A DNA stretch of 64,000 bases from positions 10,803,469 through 10,867,468 of the forward strand of contig OZ038453.1 in NCBI GenBank assembly GCA_964036195.1. Reading direction: 5' to 3'. Positions within the stretch are counted from its first letter, which is position 1. The number at the start of each line of letters is the position of its first letter. A program made the position numbers and the translations under genes. Shown piece after piece: positions 27,701 through 37,467 of the stretch. The notes under the pieces were generated by a model. The model worked only from the letters and a program-made list of their open reading frames with translations, did not search any database and was not told the DNA's origin. This stretch comes from Sphaerolaimus hirsutus (taxonomy: Eukaryota; Nematoda; Chromadorea; Monhysterida; Sphaerolaimidae).

Positions 27701-30700
27701 AAATGAAAAATTTGCCAGAGTCACAAACGCACATTTATAAGTGACATAAAATCTGCCATCGGGTACGATTGGTGCGTCATCTCTGTACCACTGCACGCGG
27801 GGGCGGGGGTCTCCAGACGCCAAACAGCTGATGTTGAACATTCCGCCGATGACAAAGTACAGATTTTCCGGCTCCACCATCACTTGAGGGGGTTCTGGGA
27901 GGTGACAACGTTACGTGGCAAAGTTTTCATGTCTATTTACGGTCCATCATTGAGCTGAGAAACTGCCTAAAGGACGTATCGATCCACGTGAAGTAAGACG
28001 ATCATAGAAAGAAAAAAAACTTTTACTGACTTTCAGAACTTTGGACTTCGATAGTCAATAAATGTCAGATATGAAGAAGTGCTTGATTTATCTACCAAAT
28101 ACCGTATTTCCTCGAAATACCCACCCCCCTTGAATTAACCCCCCCTCGAAATACCCCCAGGTGTTTTCGAGCTGAGCAAAAAATAACCCCCCCCCTCGAA
28201 ATACCCCACGTCTGGAATGATGTACATCATGTATTCTATGTACATGATGTATTTATATATGTAAGTTTACATCGCAGGTACACATATACGCTAAGTTGTA
28301 AATAGATGTACGTTTATATGTCGTATATATCCTATTAGGACACGTTATTACCGTTTTTGGGTATGTAAAACCGTATTCTACACAATGAATTTCACGAAAT
28401 GTTCTGACGAAATAATAAACCCCCCTCGAAAAAGCCCCCCCCCCTCGAAATACCCCCTCAAAATTTCCACTCTGAAAAAATAAACCCCCTGGGGGTATTT
28501 CGAGGAAACACGGTAAATACAATATAAAATCTATGAACTTTAAACAATGCAGAATCAAAACCAAAAAAAAACTTTACTTTCACATTTTTAAACTATTTTG
28601 GGGGAAAATTCTAGATACCGTATTACCTCGAATTATCCCCCCCTTGAATTAACCCCCCCCCCCCTCGGAATACCCCCCTAAATTTCGGCTGAGGAAAAAA
28701 TAAACCCCCCCCCCCCCTCGAAATACCCCCCTGAAATTGAGTGTATCGTGAACGTACATGACAAATACCACAGTTTGTGATCTGTACAAGTCAGAACACA
28801 CGTTAAGACTGATGATTGAGTGATGTTAGGGAAGGGTTTATGTGTACACAGTTATATATGCCTAAAAACACATACATTTTTCTACGTCTGAGTATGCGGA
28901 ATTTCTGAAAATTTCTGGCGAAATAATAGAACCCCCCCCCCCTCGAATGCCCCCCCCCCCTCAAATTTTGCTGGCGAAATAATAAACCCCCTGGGGGTAT
29001 TTCGAGGTAATACGGTAGCCATTTTAGAAGAAACAAAACTAATTTTAACATTTTTTTCCGAAATGTTTTCTATCGTTGCACACTACTGCTACAAAAACAA
29101 ACAAAAACTGTACAAAAACTTACGCAGTACATTCAGGAAAATTTCCGCCTCTGCAGCGCCGCCCCTGGTGATCAAACGGCAAACGAATCCACCCGCGTCT
29201 AATTTGGTCGTACCCAAAACCACCAGAGTTCCGTTGGGGTAAATTCGCTGGAAAAAAATAAAAACATTTCAATTTTATCGGCGCTGTTTTTTTGTGAGAA
29301 ATGACACCTTTTGGGACACATTTAAATATGACAACTTTTTGTGAGCAAAGATACTTAGCTAGATGCTTTTGTAACAAAAAAGTACAAAAATATGACAAAT
29401 AAATATGAGCCAAAACAAAATCAAAATGTTGATATTTGTGAAATTTTGAACGTCAAGCCAGGGCTAAATACTGCATCATACATCGTGACAAATTTTGAAA
29501 GAAATTTCAGTTCCAGACAAACATTCACATAACTAAAACTGAACCTACAAATCGAAATAGTATTTTCAACAATTTACACAACTTAACTGAGGATTTCAAA
29601 GTAAATTTTGCTGGGGATTTGGATTTTTGAAACTTCCTAACAGACCCACCCCCTCCCCCTGAAAAAAAAACGAAAAAAAATTCCCCCACCATATGCTCAG
29701 AGCTCTGCAATGGAATGCCATTTCTCTGCCAAGTGATGCTGGCTTTCGTGGGCGATTGAGTGCGACAATGCAAATATGCAGTTGACCCAGTAGCGACAGA
29801 AACATTGCGCACGGCTATGATTTGCGGTTGCGGCTCTGCGAAATTTGGCACGAAAATTAGTTGAACTTTTGATAATTGCCGTTGGCATCGAGCCAATTCG
29901 ATAAAATTGCCGCTAAAAATTTATCGCACGTTTCACGTTTTACATTTTTACGTTACACTTTCGCCACAACTTTTTTACGTTACGTTTCATTAAGTGTGTC
30001 ACGGACCACTGAGCTTTTGAAAGCTCGTTGGGTGAAAGTATGAAAATGCTGGAAGCATTTTTTCCAGTCGCGCAATCGGCAGACGGCATTTGGCACCGAG
30101 CCAAACGCACCTTTCGCTTCCAGTTGAGTCGCTGCAGTAGCGTTGCCAACCTTCGAGGTGACCACGCATTTGTACTGGCCTTGATCTTCGAATTTTAGAT
30201 CTTGTAGCGTCCACGTGACCGTTTCAGATTGTCTGCAAAATAGATATTTGATTAGCATGTGAAATTGTTTCGAAATGTTTGGCACGGTGCCATCGTACTT
30301 TCTAATTTTCGTCTTTTCTTTTTTATCCATATATATGTAGTTTTCAAATCACGCCCAAAAAAAACCATCCTTGACATTCAAAATCCACACAAAATCTAAC
30401 AAAGCCTGCCAAACGAACTTGAAAAAGAACGGTCCGGCCATTTCACGATCTCCTTTATACCAATGCAGGGTATAGGGAGCGCGGCTGTCAACTTCGCAGC
30501 TCAAATTGGTCGCTTGCATGCGGAAACCTGAGAGTTTTGGAATGTTGCCAAAAATGTAAATGCAAAAGATTCTTCAAATAAATAAATAAATTGCGCACCG
30601 GTCGTTTGAGGCGGCATGTATACTCTGGGGGCGCCTTCCAATTCTGCGCTGATGGCTGTGAGGGAATACCGCTGAAAATCCAACCCGTGGTCATCTCGGC

Positions 30701-33700
30701 CGATCACCTGGAAGGATTGACGGTAATTATTGAAACGTTGGCTCTTTTCCAAGAAAGTTTGGAAAATTATGGTGTTTAGACTTGCAAGTATAAATTATTT
30801 GCCCCTTATCCGTCTATGATGCCCCATGTTTTTATTCAAATACTTTTCTGGTGCCCAAGTTCATTCTATTGGAATTGAAACATGTCATGCTTCTAATTGA
30901 AATGATGGGCACTTTGAATTGTGAAGTGGGCAACGTCTGGTAGAATGAGAGAAGTGATAAGCAAATGTATGTATGTTTCTATAAGAAAATCTAAATAGTA
31001 ATAAAACCTAAGCACTTTTGTCACTTGTCCAATGGAATTTACCCCAGGTGCCAGTCTCATACTGTGTGAAGTGTAAAGTTAAGTGCCAGATATCATACAA
31101 ATGTGTCAATTGTCATGCAATGCCAGTCATTGTCATGTCAAACGTTCATGTATAAAAACTTTTCTTTTTTCTTTTAATTGGCATTTTAAATACATGGGAT
31201 TTGACACGACCTTATGCCTGCCAGGGTGTGGGACTGCCCCAGGTTCCCAAACTCAGGTGCCCATCAAAAAAACACCACAACCCAAACCAAAAAACCCAAA
31301 CCTTAATAAAAAAGAAGCCATTCGGGGGTTCAATCGGTCCAATAGAGAACAGCCAGGGCACAGTTTCATCGCCCACTGCCTGCCCAGTATACATCACTTC
31401 ACCGGTGGCGTTCACGAGGGATATCTCCGACACCACGCCGGGCTCGTCCAGGCCGGTCATGTTGACCAACAGGTAGGAGGACACGTCTGTGGGGGGGGGG
31501 GGTAAGGTGATGATGGATGGGGAGTATGAGTTTTTTTCTCTGAAATATCAGTTCAGATTTTTTAAAACTAGAGTTTTGCATTTTTCTGCCTTATTTTGAA
31601 TACTTCCGATTATGTTTTGCAGTCCTGTTGCTGTAGAAAAATTTGCAATTTTTTCATTGCTGCTAAGAATATGAAATTGTATTGAATTGTGTTTCTTCCT
31701 GTTTCATGCACTTTCAAGTAAAAATACTGAAAAAAGTTTTGAGAAGTTAGGAAAATGCTGTTCTTCTTGAATTTGGAAAATGGAAATTTGGAAAGTATTT
31801 ATAACTGTGTAAGATAAGTTCTGTGTGCTGTAGACATTTGATATTGTGTTTAGTTTTAGTATGCTCCAAAGTTGATTTTGTAGCATCTCATTAAATATAT
31901 ATAACATTTTTATATTACGATAAAGATTACGTAAGCCGCGGCTTCAAATAATTTTTTTAATGGTGCATAGTCGATTATCAACTTTATGTAAAAATAGGTA
32001 AATGTTACAAGATGAAAGAATTCAATTGCTAATCAAACACTTCCCGATAAAATATAACCACCATCAATCTCTTATCACGTTTTAGGTGAAAAAGAAAGAA
32101 AAAACACACCCAAAACCCCCAACCCACCCTGCAGGGGCCTAGCATGAGCCTTCTCAAATTCGCTCAACCTCCTACTAGCAAAAGCCTGGCTAAAACTAAT
32201 AGCACCAATACCAGTCACCCTCAACGAGTGTTTAGTTTTGGCCGTGGTGTGCAGCTGCCACATGCCCGGCTTGGGGTTGTGCACCGCGCCCGCAAATGCG
32301 TCCGTGATGCCCAGGATGCCCACGAAGTTGGAGTAGGGCGCGCCTGGGGGGGTATTTGGGGGGTGGGGGGTTTGTTGGTTGATTTTTGTTGGGCTGGGCA
32401 TAGTTTTTTGGGTGGTGGGTTTTCTTGGGGGCAGTTTGCCAATGTCGAAAAAATGTCTGAGGAAATAGACATGTATTTGTTTTTCACGAGATAATTTTAT
32501 TTTTAAAGCTATTTTACACCCTACTTGGCATAATTGGCATAATTAAATATCTGGAGAAGTATATTTATAAAGTATCAGAAAATATCAAACATTACGATTT
32601 TTATATTTTTTCAGGATTCTCCTATGAGATTTAATAATATTTACTGTTTGAGCGAGTTTATCTGAGTTTTAAAAACAAAATTCCATAATTTAAAAAAATA
32701 TCTCAAATATTTATTGAAATTTTTCTGCTTTTCTTACCGATGTTCAATTAGGTATATTTTTCTTTTTGAGAGATTGTCTGAGATTATATTTAATTATATT
32801 TTACCTTCTCAAAATCACACATTTTAATGCTAACCATGGTGCTTGTTACGCGTTCAATGCCATAGATTTTTGTCAATTTCTTACCAGTCAACACAGGCAC
32901 TTGACACTTGACACACTTTAATTTTTGTCCAAAAAAATTCGCACACCATCAAAAACACTCACCATCCGGGTCAAACAGCTGCACTTTTGGCTCGCCTCCG
33001 CTCATACTGATGTGCAATTCCACCAGCTGCAAATCGACGGGAATCGGGGTCACGTGGGCTCCGCCTTCTAGCCTGTCGACTGCCTCGATGTTCACTTTGC
33101 GGGTTTGCACGGACACGCGCACGTAGTTTAGCACCTGGGTGATGTCTAGTGGGTGAATTGTTGACCAATTTAACATTTTAGAAATCAAGTCTGCATATCG
33201 CAAATGAATAGGTGACTAGAAAAATGGTTGCTAAATAAAAAGTAGAGTCACTTATAAGTAGTAGAGAAGTGACAATTAAACTTATATTTATAGGGGTTTT
33301 TCAACTGGTAACTTATGCACAATTTTACTTGTCATTTGGTTGAACACATCACTTTTCTTGACAGTTGTCCATTTTGTAAAATGACCCTGATTAAAAATTA
33401 CTATCAACTACCAAACAATTCCCAAACTTGGCACTGTGCCAAATGTTATCAACTCACATCTTCCACATCAGTTTTCTCCAGATGGAACACCTGTCCACTC
33501 GATGCAGACGCGATTTGCTCGAATGATGTATATCCTGGATGTGTTCTGTTGCCGCAGTCGCCAGTCATGACGAACACAACCTGGATGGGTTTTGGGATTT
33601 TGGGAGCTATCTCTAGTGATGGAATGGCGCCATGGCGCTGACGCCCTTTAATGGCGCCAAAGGGTGGCATGGCGCCATTGGCTCTTGGCATTTTTTTCTG

Positions 33701-35550
33701 TGGCGCCACCTGGCGCCTGGTGCCGTTATTCCGAATGGCGCCCTTCGCACTTGGCGCAATTTTTCCCTGGCGCCCGGCACCAGAAATGGCGCCAAGTAGC
33801 CGTGATGCATGGTTATATTTTTCCTATCCATGGTAAAAATTCGCTCAAAAATAATGGACACCAAAACATAAATAAATCCACATAAAAAACCTCCCCAAAC
33901 CTGGCTCTGTTTCTGCTGGATCAAATTGAGCACCTGCTCGGTTAAATGATAATCCTTCGCTCTTGAATCAGTGAAAATGTATATAAAACTGGCTGGCAGC
34001 GATGCTTCCAGTGCCAATTTTATGCCTGTGACGGCCATTTCCGGACAATCTCCACCGCCTTGAACGAACAAATTCTGCAGTTTTCTCTGGAAATAGTGCT
34101 CGTCCGTAGTCACCACCACTGGGCCCACCTCTGCGAGTTTAAATTTGAATTAAAAATTTGTCTGGGATGCGTTTGGTCAAGATGGGTGATGTGAAAGCGC
34201 GGTAAAAATGGCGCGACTCAATGTAAATGGCGGCAGTGCCACGGCACCATTTATCACTAAAGCGATGGAATGGTGAAATGGCGCATGCGCCATTTTTTAG
34301 AGCGGCAAATGGCGCTGCGCCATTTTTCCTGGCGCTTTGACATCACTAGTTGGTACCGTAAATATACTGTTTGGAAAAGTGATGTAAAAGCGCCATGGCG
34401 CTTGGCACTATCTTGCTTGGTGCCAGTGTCTTGGCGCTTTTTACATCAGTAGTTTGGACCTTGTGCTTTACATTCAACCGCACCAAATTTTGATAAATCA
34501 CTGAAAAAATGCACCGGAAAACATTATGGTTGAAACAAGTTAATAAACTGAGAAAATGTCATCGTGATATACCATCCATGAAAATACCATCCTAGGGCAC
34601 TAAATGCACCATTTTCAATGGCGCTTGGCGCCGTTGCCATTGGCACCATGGCGCCTTTCAAAATTGTGTGTCGGGCGCAGAGGGCTCCACCAAAAACAAC
34701 AAAAAGCTTTCTTTCAAGCAGCGCGATTACAAATTTCACGTGGAAAAGTGAAATCAAATAAATCCCCCCCCCCCCCGACAAACAAACCTGGATCGTGAAA
34801 CGGCACCAATACATAATTATAAACTAGTTGTTTTCTCTGTTCTCTAACGGTGGCGTAGATCTTTTTGGCGCCCTCACGAACTTGCACTAAATCGTCGTAC
34901 ATGGAGCCGGTCGTGTCGAACACGAACACCAAACTGGAGGTGCCTGCGATGGGTGGGGGGGGGGGGGGGCGGTTTGGTTTTGTGAAATGTATTTTACTAG
35001 AATTTTACAAAAATTGGAATTTTTATATTGTTTTTATTTCAAATCTTCCATTTTATTCTTGAATTTATTATTTTTGTGTTTACCTATTACATTTTATTCT
35101 GAGATTTTGCTAACCCTGCATACGATCGAGTTTGATGGGTTTAACTTTTAAGAAGTTTCGTATTTACCAGGGAGATTTATATTTGAAAAATATTCTTTTA
35201 TTTTTTATTTTGTCCAGGATTTAAAAAAAGATTTTGAGATAAAATTTTTTTTTGAGATTCAAAAATAGTTGATAGGTAAATATATATGAAGATATTTAAA
35301 CATTCCCATTTAAAAAATACCTACATTAAGCTATTTTTTCACTTTTTTCTAAAGAGATTTTATAGTTTCTCAGATTTTACTTGTGAGATTACCTGTGTAT
35401 ATTGATAAATATTACCTCAGAGTCAAACCACTCAACAAAATTTAAAAAAACTATTTTACCTGGCGGGGGTTCTTGGCACCGGGCCAAAGCGCACATTAGC
35501 GCCATGACGAAGGTGCAAATTACGGCCGCTTTTGGCCATAATTGCGCCAT
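7676..35550 (-). CDS. him-4/hmcn-like: Hemicentin, 5' part (33 coding exons, 3' end missing)
   Basis: Hemicentins are very large secreted matrix proteins that anchor and join tissues at basement membranes. Here 33 exons give 1,606 codons: signal peptide, von Willebrand A domain with a DTTGSM metal-site motif, a conserved middle region, then 13 Ig domains, each with Cys, Trp and DxGxYxC landmarks. All 32 junctions keep the frame and use GT..AG. Fragments such as [13 protein letters not shown] and [11 protein letters not shown] match the hemicentin middle region, so this is not a generic Ig protein. Known hemicentins have over 40 Ig domains, EGF repeats and a C-terminal domain; none of the latter appear. 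The last exon seen ends in phase 1 at a donor, so the gene continues left, possibly past gene 2236-3463. Read-through of that donor would add about 30 residues before a stop near 7584. Exon details are in the following entries. Confidence 0.93.
7839..9284. mobile_element. hAT-like non-autonomous element, AAAAAGCGC family
   Basis: The ends are TAGGGATGG and CCATCCCTA. The flanks are an exact 8-bp duplication, ATTGTAAT (7831-7838 and 9285-9292). Just inside both ends the motif AAAAAGCGC/GCGCTTTTT is repeated. There is no transposase frame. It occupies most of the intron before hemicentin exon 33 and is itself interrupted by another element at 8451-9155. Confidence 0.92.
8451..9155. mobile_element. 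hAT-like element nested in the 7839-9284 element
   Basis: The ends are TAGGGTTGG and CCAACCCTA, with an exact 8-bp duplication GTTTAAGT (8443-8450 and 9156-9163). Subterminal arrays of AAAAAACG/CGTTTTTT lie at both ends. The short palindrome GCGCGCAAGCGCGC recurs inside and just outside. It must be younger than its host element. Confidence 0.92.
10112..11001 (-). CDS. Hemicentin exons 30-31: Ig domain 12
   Basis: Exons 10898-11001 and 10112-10289, residues about 1417-1510. Landmarks are [28 protein letters not shown] and [16 protein letters not shown]. Confidence 0.88.
11263..12047 (-). CDS. Hemicentin exons 28-29: Ig domain 11
   Basis: Exons 11933-12047 and 11263-11420, residues about 1326-1416. 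Landmarks are [19 protein letters not shown] and [16 protein letters not shown]. The internal intron is in phase 2. Exon 29 is noticeably GC-rich compared with its neighbours. The intron holds a palindromic repeat with GTTGACACCCAGT-like ends (about 11480-11670). Confidence 0.88.
12388..12909 (-). CDS. Hemicentin exons 26-27: Ig domain 10
   Basis: Exons 12782-12909 and 12388-12532, residues about 1235-1325. Landmarks are [19 protein letters not shown] and [16 protein letters not shown]. The donor GAT|GTGGGT was chosen because it restores [13 protein letters not shown] in phase 0. A hAT-type end (TAGGGATGG at 12622) lies in the intron. Confidence 0.87.
13403..14103 (-). CDS. Hemicentin exons 24-25: Ig domain 9
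   Basis: Exons 13952-14103 and 13403-13532, residues about 1141-1234. Landmarks are [19 protein letters not shown] and [17 protein letters not shown] foldback repeat (14151-14417) lies 48 bases upstream of exon 24. Confidence 0.87.
14538..15932 (-). CDS. Hemicentin exons 21-23: Ig domains 7 and 8
   Basis: Exons 15775-15932, 15108-15338 and 14538-14685, residues about 962-1140. Domain 7: [19 protein letters not shown] and [12 protein letters not shown]. Domain 8: [20 protein letters not shown] and [12 protein letters not shown]. Exon 22 is 231 bases, phase 0 at both ends, and joins the end of domain 7 to the start of domain 8, a second place where the between-domain intron is missing. Confidence 0.88.
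17012..17563 (-). CDS. Hemicentin exons 19-20: Ig domain 6
   Basis: Exons 17412-17563 and 17012-17135, residues about 870-961. Landmarks are [20 protein letters not shown] and [17 protein letters not shown]. The internal intron is in phase 0 and holds G-run/C-run repeat sequence on both sides. Confidence 0.88.
17634..18256 (-). CDS. Hemicentin exons 17-18: Ig domain 5
   Basis: Exons 18068-18256 and 17634-17729, residues about 775-869. Landmarks are [20 protein letters not shown] and [14 protein letters not shown], where DxARF replaces the usual DxGxY turn. The internal junction is in phase 1. Confidence 0.88.
18690..18780 (-). CDS. Hemicentin exon 16: end of Ig domain 4
   Basis: Begins in phase 0 after TTTCAG and encodes [19 protein letters not shown], closing domain 4; ends in phase 1 at GGAA|GTGCGT. 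Its match in phase and content to exon 15 shows that the gene spans the intervening 7.8 kb. Confidence 0.86.
19776..20206. mobile_element. hAT-like element, CAGGGACGTA family, second copy
   Basis: The ends are CAGGGACGTACGCAGG and GCGTACGTCCCTG, flanked by an exact 8-bp duplication GTGCACTG (19768-19775 and 20207-20214). G/C runs are again subterminal. It lies in the 7.8 kb hemicentin intron. Confidence 0.92.
20805..21427. repeat. Imperfect long inverted repeat
   Basis: Arms of about 150 bases (about 20805-20960 and 21265-21427) are inverted copies of each other at roughly 80% by eye, with shared blocks such as TTGTCCACTGAGCGCAG and TTGCTGCCCACT. The spacer is about 300 bases. The long open frame at 20964-21722 is produced by this repeat and the following GATATCG array, not by a gene. 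Confidence 0.7.
21454..22215. mobile_element. hAT-like element, TCGATATTCGATA family
   Basis: The ends are TAGGGTTGGGACGATAT and ATATCGTCCCAACCCTA. The flanks are an exact 8-bp duplication CTGCACCA (21446-21453 and 22216-22223). Both ends carry arrays of TCGATATTCGATATCGA. The interior is AT-rich and has no coding signal. Confidence 0.93.
22665..24357. mobile_element. hAT-like element, TTTACG family
   Basis: The ends are CAGAGTTGGAAAAACG and GTATTTGTACAACTCTG, flanked by an exact 8-bp duplication CATATTAC (22657-22664 and 24358-24365). Arrays of GTTTACGTTTACG and ACGTTTTCC lie inside both ends. The interior holds further ACGTAAATAC motifs (23690-23960) that look like ends of another, nested copy. 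No transposase frame is present. Confidence 0.92.
24998..25394 (+). CDS. Small two-EF-hand calcium-binding protein, nested gene
   Basis: Three exons, 24998-25031, 25097-25279 and 25354-25394, all junctions in phase 1 (donors GTACGT and GTTCGT, acceptors CTCCAG and TTTCAG), give 85 residues ending MKSI. Two canonical 12-residue loops are visible: [12 protein letters not shown] (about residues 20-31) and [12 protein letters not shown] (about 60-71). Positions 1, 3, 5, 7, 9 and 12 carry usable oxygen ligands and position 6 is Gly in both, so both sites should bind calcium. There is no signal peptide or membrane segment, so it is probably cytosolic, acting as a calcium buffer or sensor; the partner is unknown. 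It lies on the opposite strand inside hemicentin intron 15. Sequence before the ATG ends TTTTCGCAG at 24948-24950 or so, which could be a 5' untranslated splice or trans-splice acceptor. Confidence 0.85.
25968..26048. repeat. Tandem repeat, 31-base unit
   Basis: About two and a half copies of a unit containing ATATAAATAGACTTTCATAA, nearly identical to each other. Confidence 0.75.
26195..26345. repeat. Short inverted-repeat element, second copy of the 11.5 kb type
   Basis: Shares ACATTGCCGCATGTGCAC and CCAGTTKACACCCAGT-like ends with the repeat in the intron at about 11480-11670. The related palindrome near 6220-6420 has GTGTCAACT ends. Probably a small non-autonomous transposon family. Confidence 0.5.
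26590..26685 (-). CDS. Hemicentin exon 15: middle of Ig domain 4
   Basis: A 32-codon exon with phase 0 on both sides: [16 protein letters not shown] to the strand KLTIE. It carries the core Trp of domain 4. It is followed by the longest intron of the gene, 7.8 kb, which contains the nested EF-hand gene. Confidence 0.87.
26977..27894 (-). CDS. Hemicentin exons 13-14: Ig domain 3 and start of Ig 4
   Basis: Exons 27733-27894 and 26977-27167. Exon 13 gives [20 protein letters not shown]. Exon 14 finishes domain 3 ([16 protein letters not shown]) and runs straight into domain 4 ([10 protein letters not shown]), so the phase-1 intron normally found between domains is absent. The donor of exon 13 was set at AAAT|GTGCGT because only phase 1 fits exon 14. 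The exon 14 acceptor follows a run of 12 C and its donor leads into a G run of about 18. Confidence 0.87.
27280..27625. repeat. Cluster of CTTCACGAA / TTCGTGAAG units
   Basis: About a dozen direct and inverted copies of CTTCACGAA and CACTTCCACTCACTTC-like units packed into 340 bases, just upstream of hemicentin exon 14. No terminal duplication seen. Confidence 0.6.
28100..28515. repeat. Foldback repeat, GATGTACATCATGTA subfamily
   Basis: Starts TACCGTATTTCCTCGAAA and ends TTTCGAGGAAACACGGTA. The core has TGATGTACATCATGTAT and a GTATATGTCGTATAT stretch, shared with the copy at 58473-58836 and not with the other copies. Confidence 0.8.
28616..29017. repeat. Foldback repeat, ACGTACATGACAAATAC subfamily
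   Basis: Starts TACCGTATTACCTCGAA and ends TTCGAGGTAATACGGTA; both arms share the TTACC variant. The core shares GTGAACGTACATGACAAATA with copies at 42770-43080, 47567-48007, 52450-52707 and 57448-57892. Confidence 0.8.
29124..29835 (-). CDS. Hemicentin exons 11-12: Ig domain 2
   Basis: Exons 29690-29835 and 29124-29247, residues about 505-594. Landmarks are [17 protein letters not shown] and [14 protein letters not shown]. The usual Tyr two residues before the second Cys is Phe here, which is common. A polypyrimidine-like C stretch follows the exon 11 donor. Confidence 0.88.
30111..30527 (-). CDS. Hemicentin exons 9-10: Ig domain 1
   Basis: Exons 30419-30527 and 30111-30232, residues about 428-504. 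The domain shows [17 protein letters not shown] and [13 protein letters not shown]. The intron inside the domain is in phase 2, unlike most of the other Ig domains here (phase 0). Confidence 0.88.
30599..33134 (-). CDS. Hemicentin exons 5-8: hemicentin middle region
   Basis: Exons 32963-33134, 32128-32343, 31302-31486 and 30599-30707 cover residues about 201-427. Recognisable segments are [20 protein letters not shown] after the A domain, [20 protein letters not shown], a [21 protein letters not shown] block, [15 protein letters not shown] and [16 protein letters not shown]. This order is the one seen between the A domain and the first Ig domain of animal hemicentins, and is the best single proof of identity. 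For exon 5 I chose the acceptor CACCCAG|GTG at 33134 because the other AG, 12 bases upstream, breaks the phase. Confidence 0.88.
33458..34943 (-). CDS. Hemicentin exons 2-4: von Willebrand A domain
   Basis: Exons 34788-34943, 33901-34130 and 33458-33580 cover residues about 31-200. The strand [11 protein letters not shown] holds the metal-ion-dependent adhesion site in the DxTGSM form typical of hemicentins, followed by the helix [15 protein letters not shown]. Later strands are [26 protein letters not shown] and [11 protein letters not shown]. Junction phases are 1, 1, 0 and 0. The intron between exons 3 and 4 has gained TGGCGCC-type repeat sequence (33614-33800); exon 2 is flanked by a C run and a G run. 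Confidence 0.92.
35460..35550 (-). CDS. Hemicentin exon 1: signal peptide
   Basis: Encodes the start Met and 29 more residues, beginning [18 protein letters not shown], a typical secretion signal with a Lys before a hydrophobic core; cleavage is likely near ALARC. It ends in phase 1 at CCAG|GTAAAA. This Met was chosen over upstream in-frame ones because it puts the hydrophobic core at the right distance from the N-terminus. Confidence 0.85.
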
Positions 35551-36313
35551 TTTGGTGCGCCGCCAACGATTATTTTTGGCGCACTTTCCCACTGTCCAGT
35601 TTCCTCGATCGTAAAATACGGGTAAGGATTTAGGGGTGTGAAATTTAGTACAGGGTAGGGTTTCGTTTGGAATCAAGTTCAAGCGATTTGAGTGATAATA
35701 TTCAGTGTAGAAATGATATGATTCGCAGTCCCAAGGCTGGATGGAAAGTTTGTTCGTTTCGGAAACTGAATTGAAAATGTTTGGGTGACTAATAATATGC
35801 TAGCTTAAATATCTATATTGAATTACGCGCCGCAGTGTGTTCCAGAAGTTGCGCTCGTCATAATTGAAAAAAAAATTGAAGCTGAAATTTACAGATGAAA
35901 TAAATAGCAAAGAATAAAACTTGAAACAATAGAAAGGTGATGTGCAGTGATACTGATTTTTTTAAATAGCTTTTGATAGCTAACACCATAAATTTTCCTT
36001 CATGGTTTGGTTGATTAGATTATTTGGCTTCTTCTTGACTATAGATTGTATTGCTCAGTGCCACATTTGGCATTTGCTTGATTTGCAATACTTATAACTT
36101 TTGGGCCTGTGGCCCTCAAAAAGAAGTATATCTGATAAAAAATGGCTAAAGCCAACAAAAAGTGGACGCTGCACCTAAACATGTGTATGCTTTTGAATGC
36201 ACAAAAGTAATATATCATACACAATGCCATTTTCTGATTGAGCTATCAAAAGATGTATATCAAGGGAAATGTACACAAATGCTAATAATATAGGCTATCA
36301 ACACAGCATACTG

Positions 36314-36440
36314 CATCACAAGAAACAATTTCACCAAACTTTGCATGGCAGCGTGAGCTTTTTGTATCTTTAACGTTAGCAGCACTTTGACACAGCTCAC
36401 GCTGCCATGCAAAAGTTTGATGAAATTGTTTCTTGTGATG
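36314..36440. repeat. Near-perfect hairpin with 46-base arms
   Basis: The left arm runs CATCACAAGAAACAATTTC to GCAGCGTGAGCT and the right arm is its inverse with one or two differences, ending TTGTTTCTTGTGATG. The loop is about 35 bases. No transposon ends were identified. Confidence 0.75.
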
Positions 36441-37467
36441 AATACATAATCGAGAAAAAGTTTGGAATCTTGACTTCACAGTTTTTTTAAAATTCTGCTG
36501 CAGCTGTAACACTAACAGTAATTGGGGCGATCAATTACTGTTTTTGTTAATCCTTGTTTTATTAGATGGATTTTCAAAAATTCTCGAAAAAAATTACAGT
36601 ATGAATCGGGTACTATTACTTGTGGAAAGCACCTATCCAATAAAATACATAGCTATTCATTTCATTGTCACCTAAAAACGTCGTCTGAGTCACTTTCAAA
36701 TGTGTCAAATGAACGTAAAACAGCAGTAAAACGACACTATTAGTGAGTTTGCGAACAAAAATTATGAGTACACAACAGATTTTGGTGCCAGTTTGTTCGT
36801 TAACTCGAGCCCGAAAAACGCCACAGACGTTTGACATGACAAGTTCAATAACGGTGAAAATAAAATGCCGCCAAAGTTTTTAGTAAATACCTAAATAATT
36901 ACTGACCAACTGTGCAATAGCTCACTTATTTTGTGACATTTCCTACCGCATAAAAGTTGCATCTTTACGGTAGATTTTCCACGGTAAAATTCTGCATATT
37001 TTGTATGTGTAATGCTTGGTGTAATGTTTGGAATTGGATGTTTCGCGCCCCGTACCAATTTTTTTGAATAATTTTCCGGCCGCTTTTCCATGACTAATCA
37101 AATCATGGTTATGGTTACGGTATTATCATGAATAATTTTTCCTACAGTCCAAAATTATGCGCGAGCGACAGAGTGGACAAACATAAATTATCGCATTTAA
37201 CATGCCATTTAAATGTTAAATATCAATGCCTAATTATATTATTTGTCAGTTTAAGAATCATCGTGTCAATTTGGAATATCTGATCAAATTAACGATTTAC
37301 CTATAGTTATTATGATATACGAATTCGTCAAATGTCATAAAAATGTCAAATGTCCGACAAAAGTTTATAATAACTTAAATTTCACCGGGAATTTGACAGG
37401 GTGCGATGGGAACTGACCCTTAGGACTTAGGTTTGTCACCACACGTCGACAAAAACAAACCCGCGAC

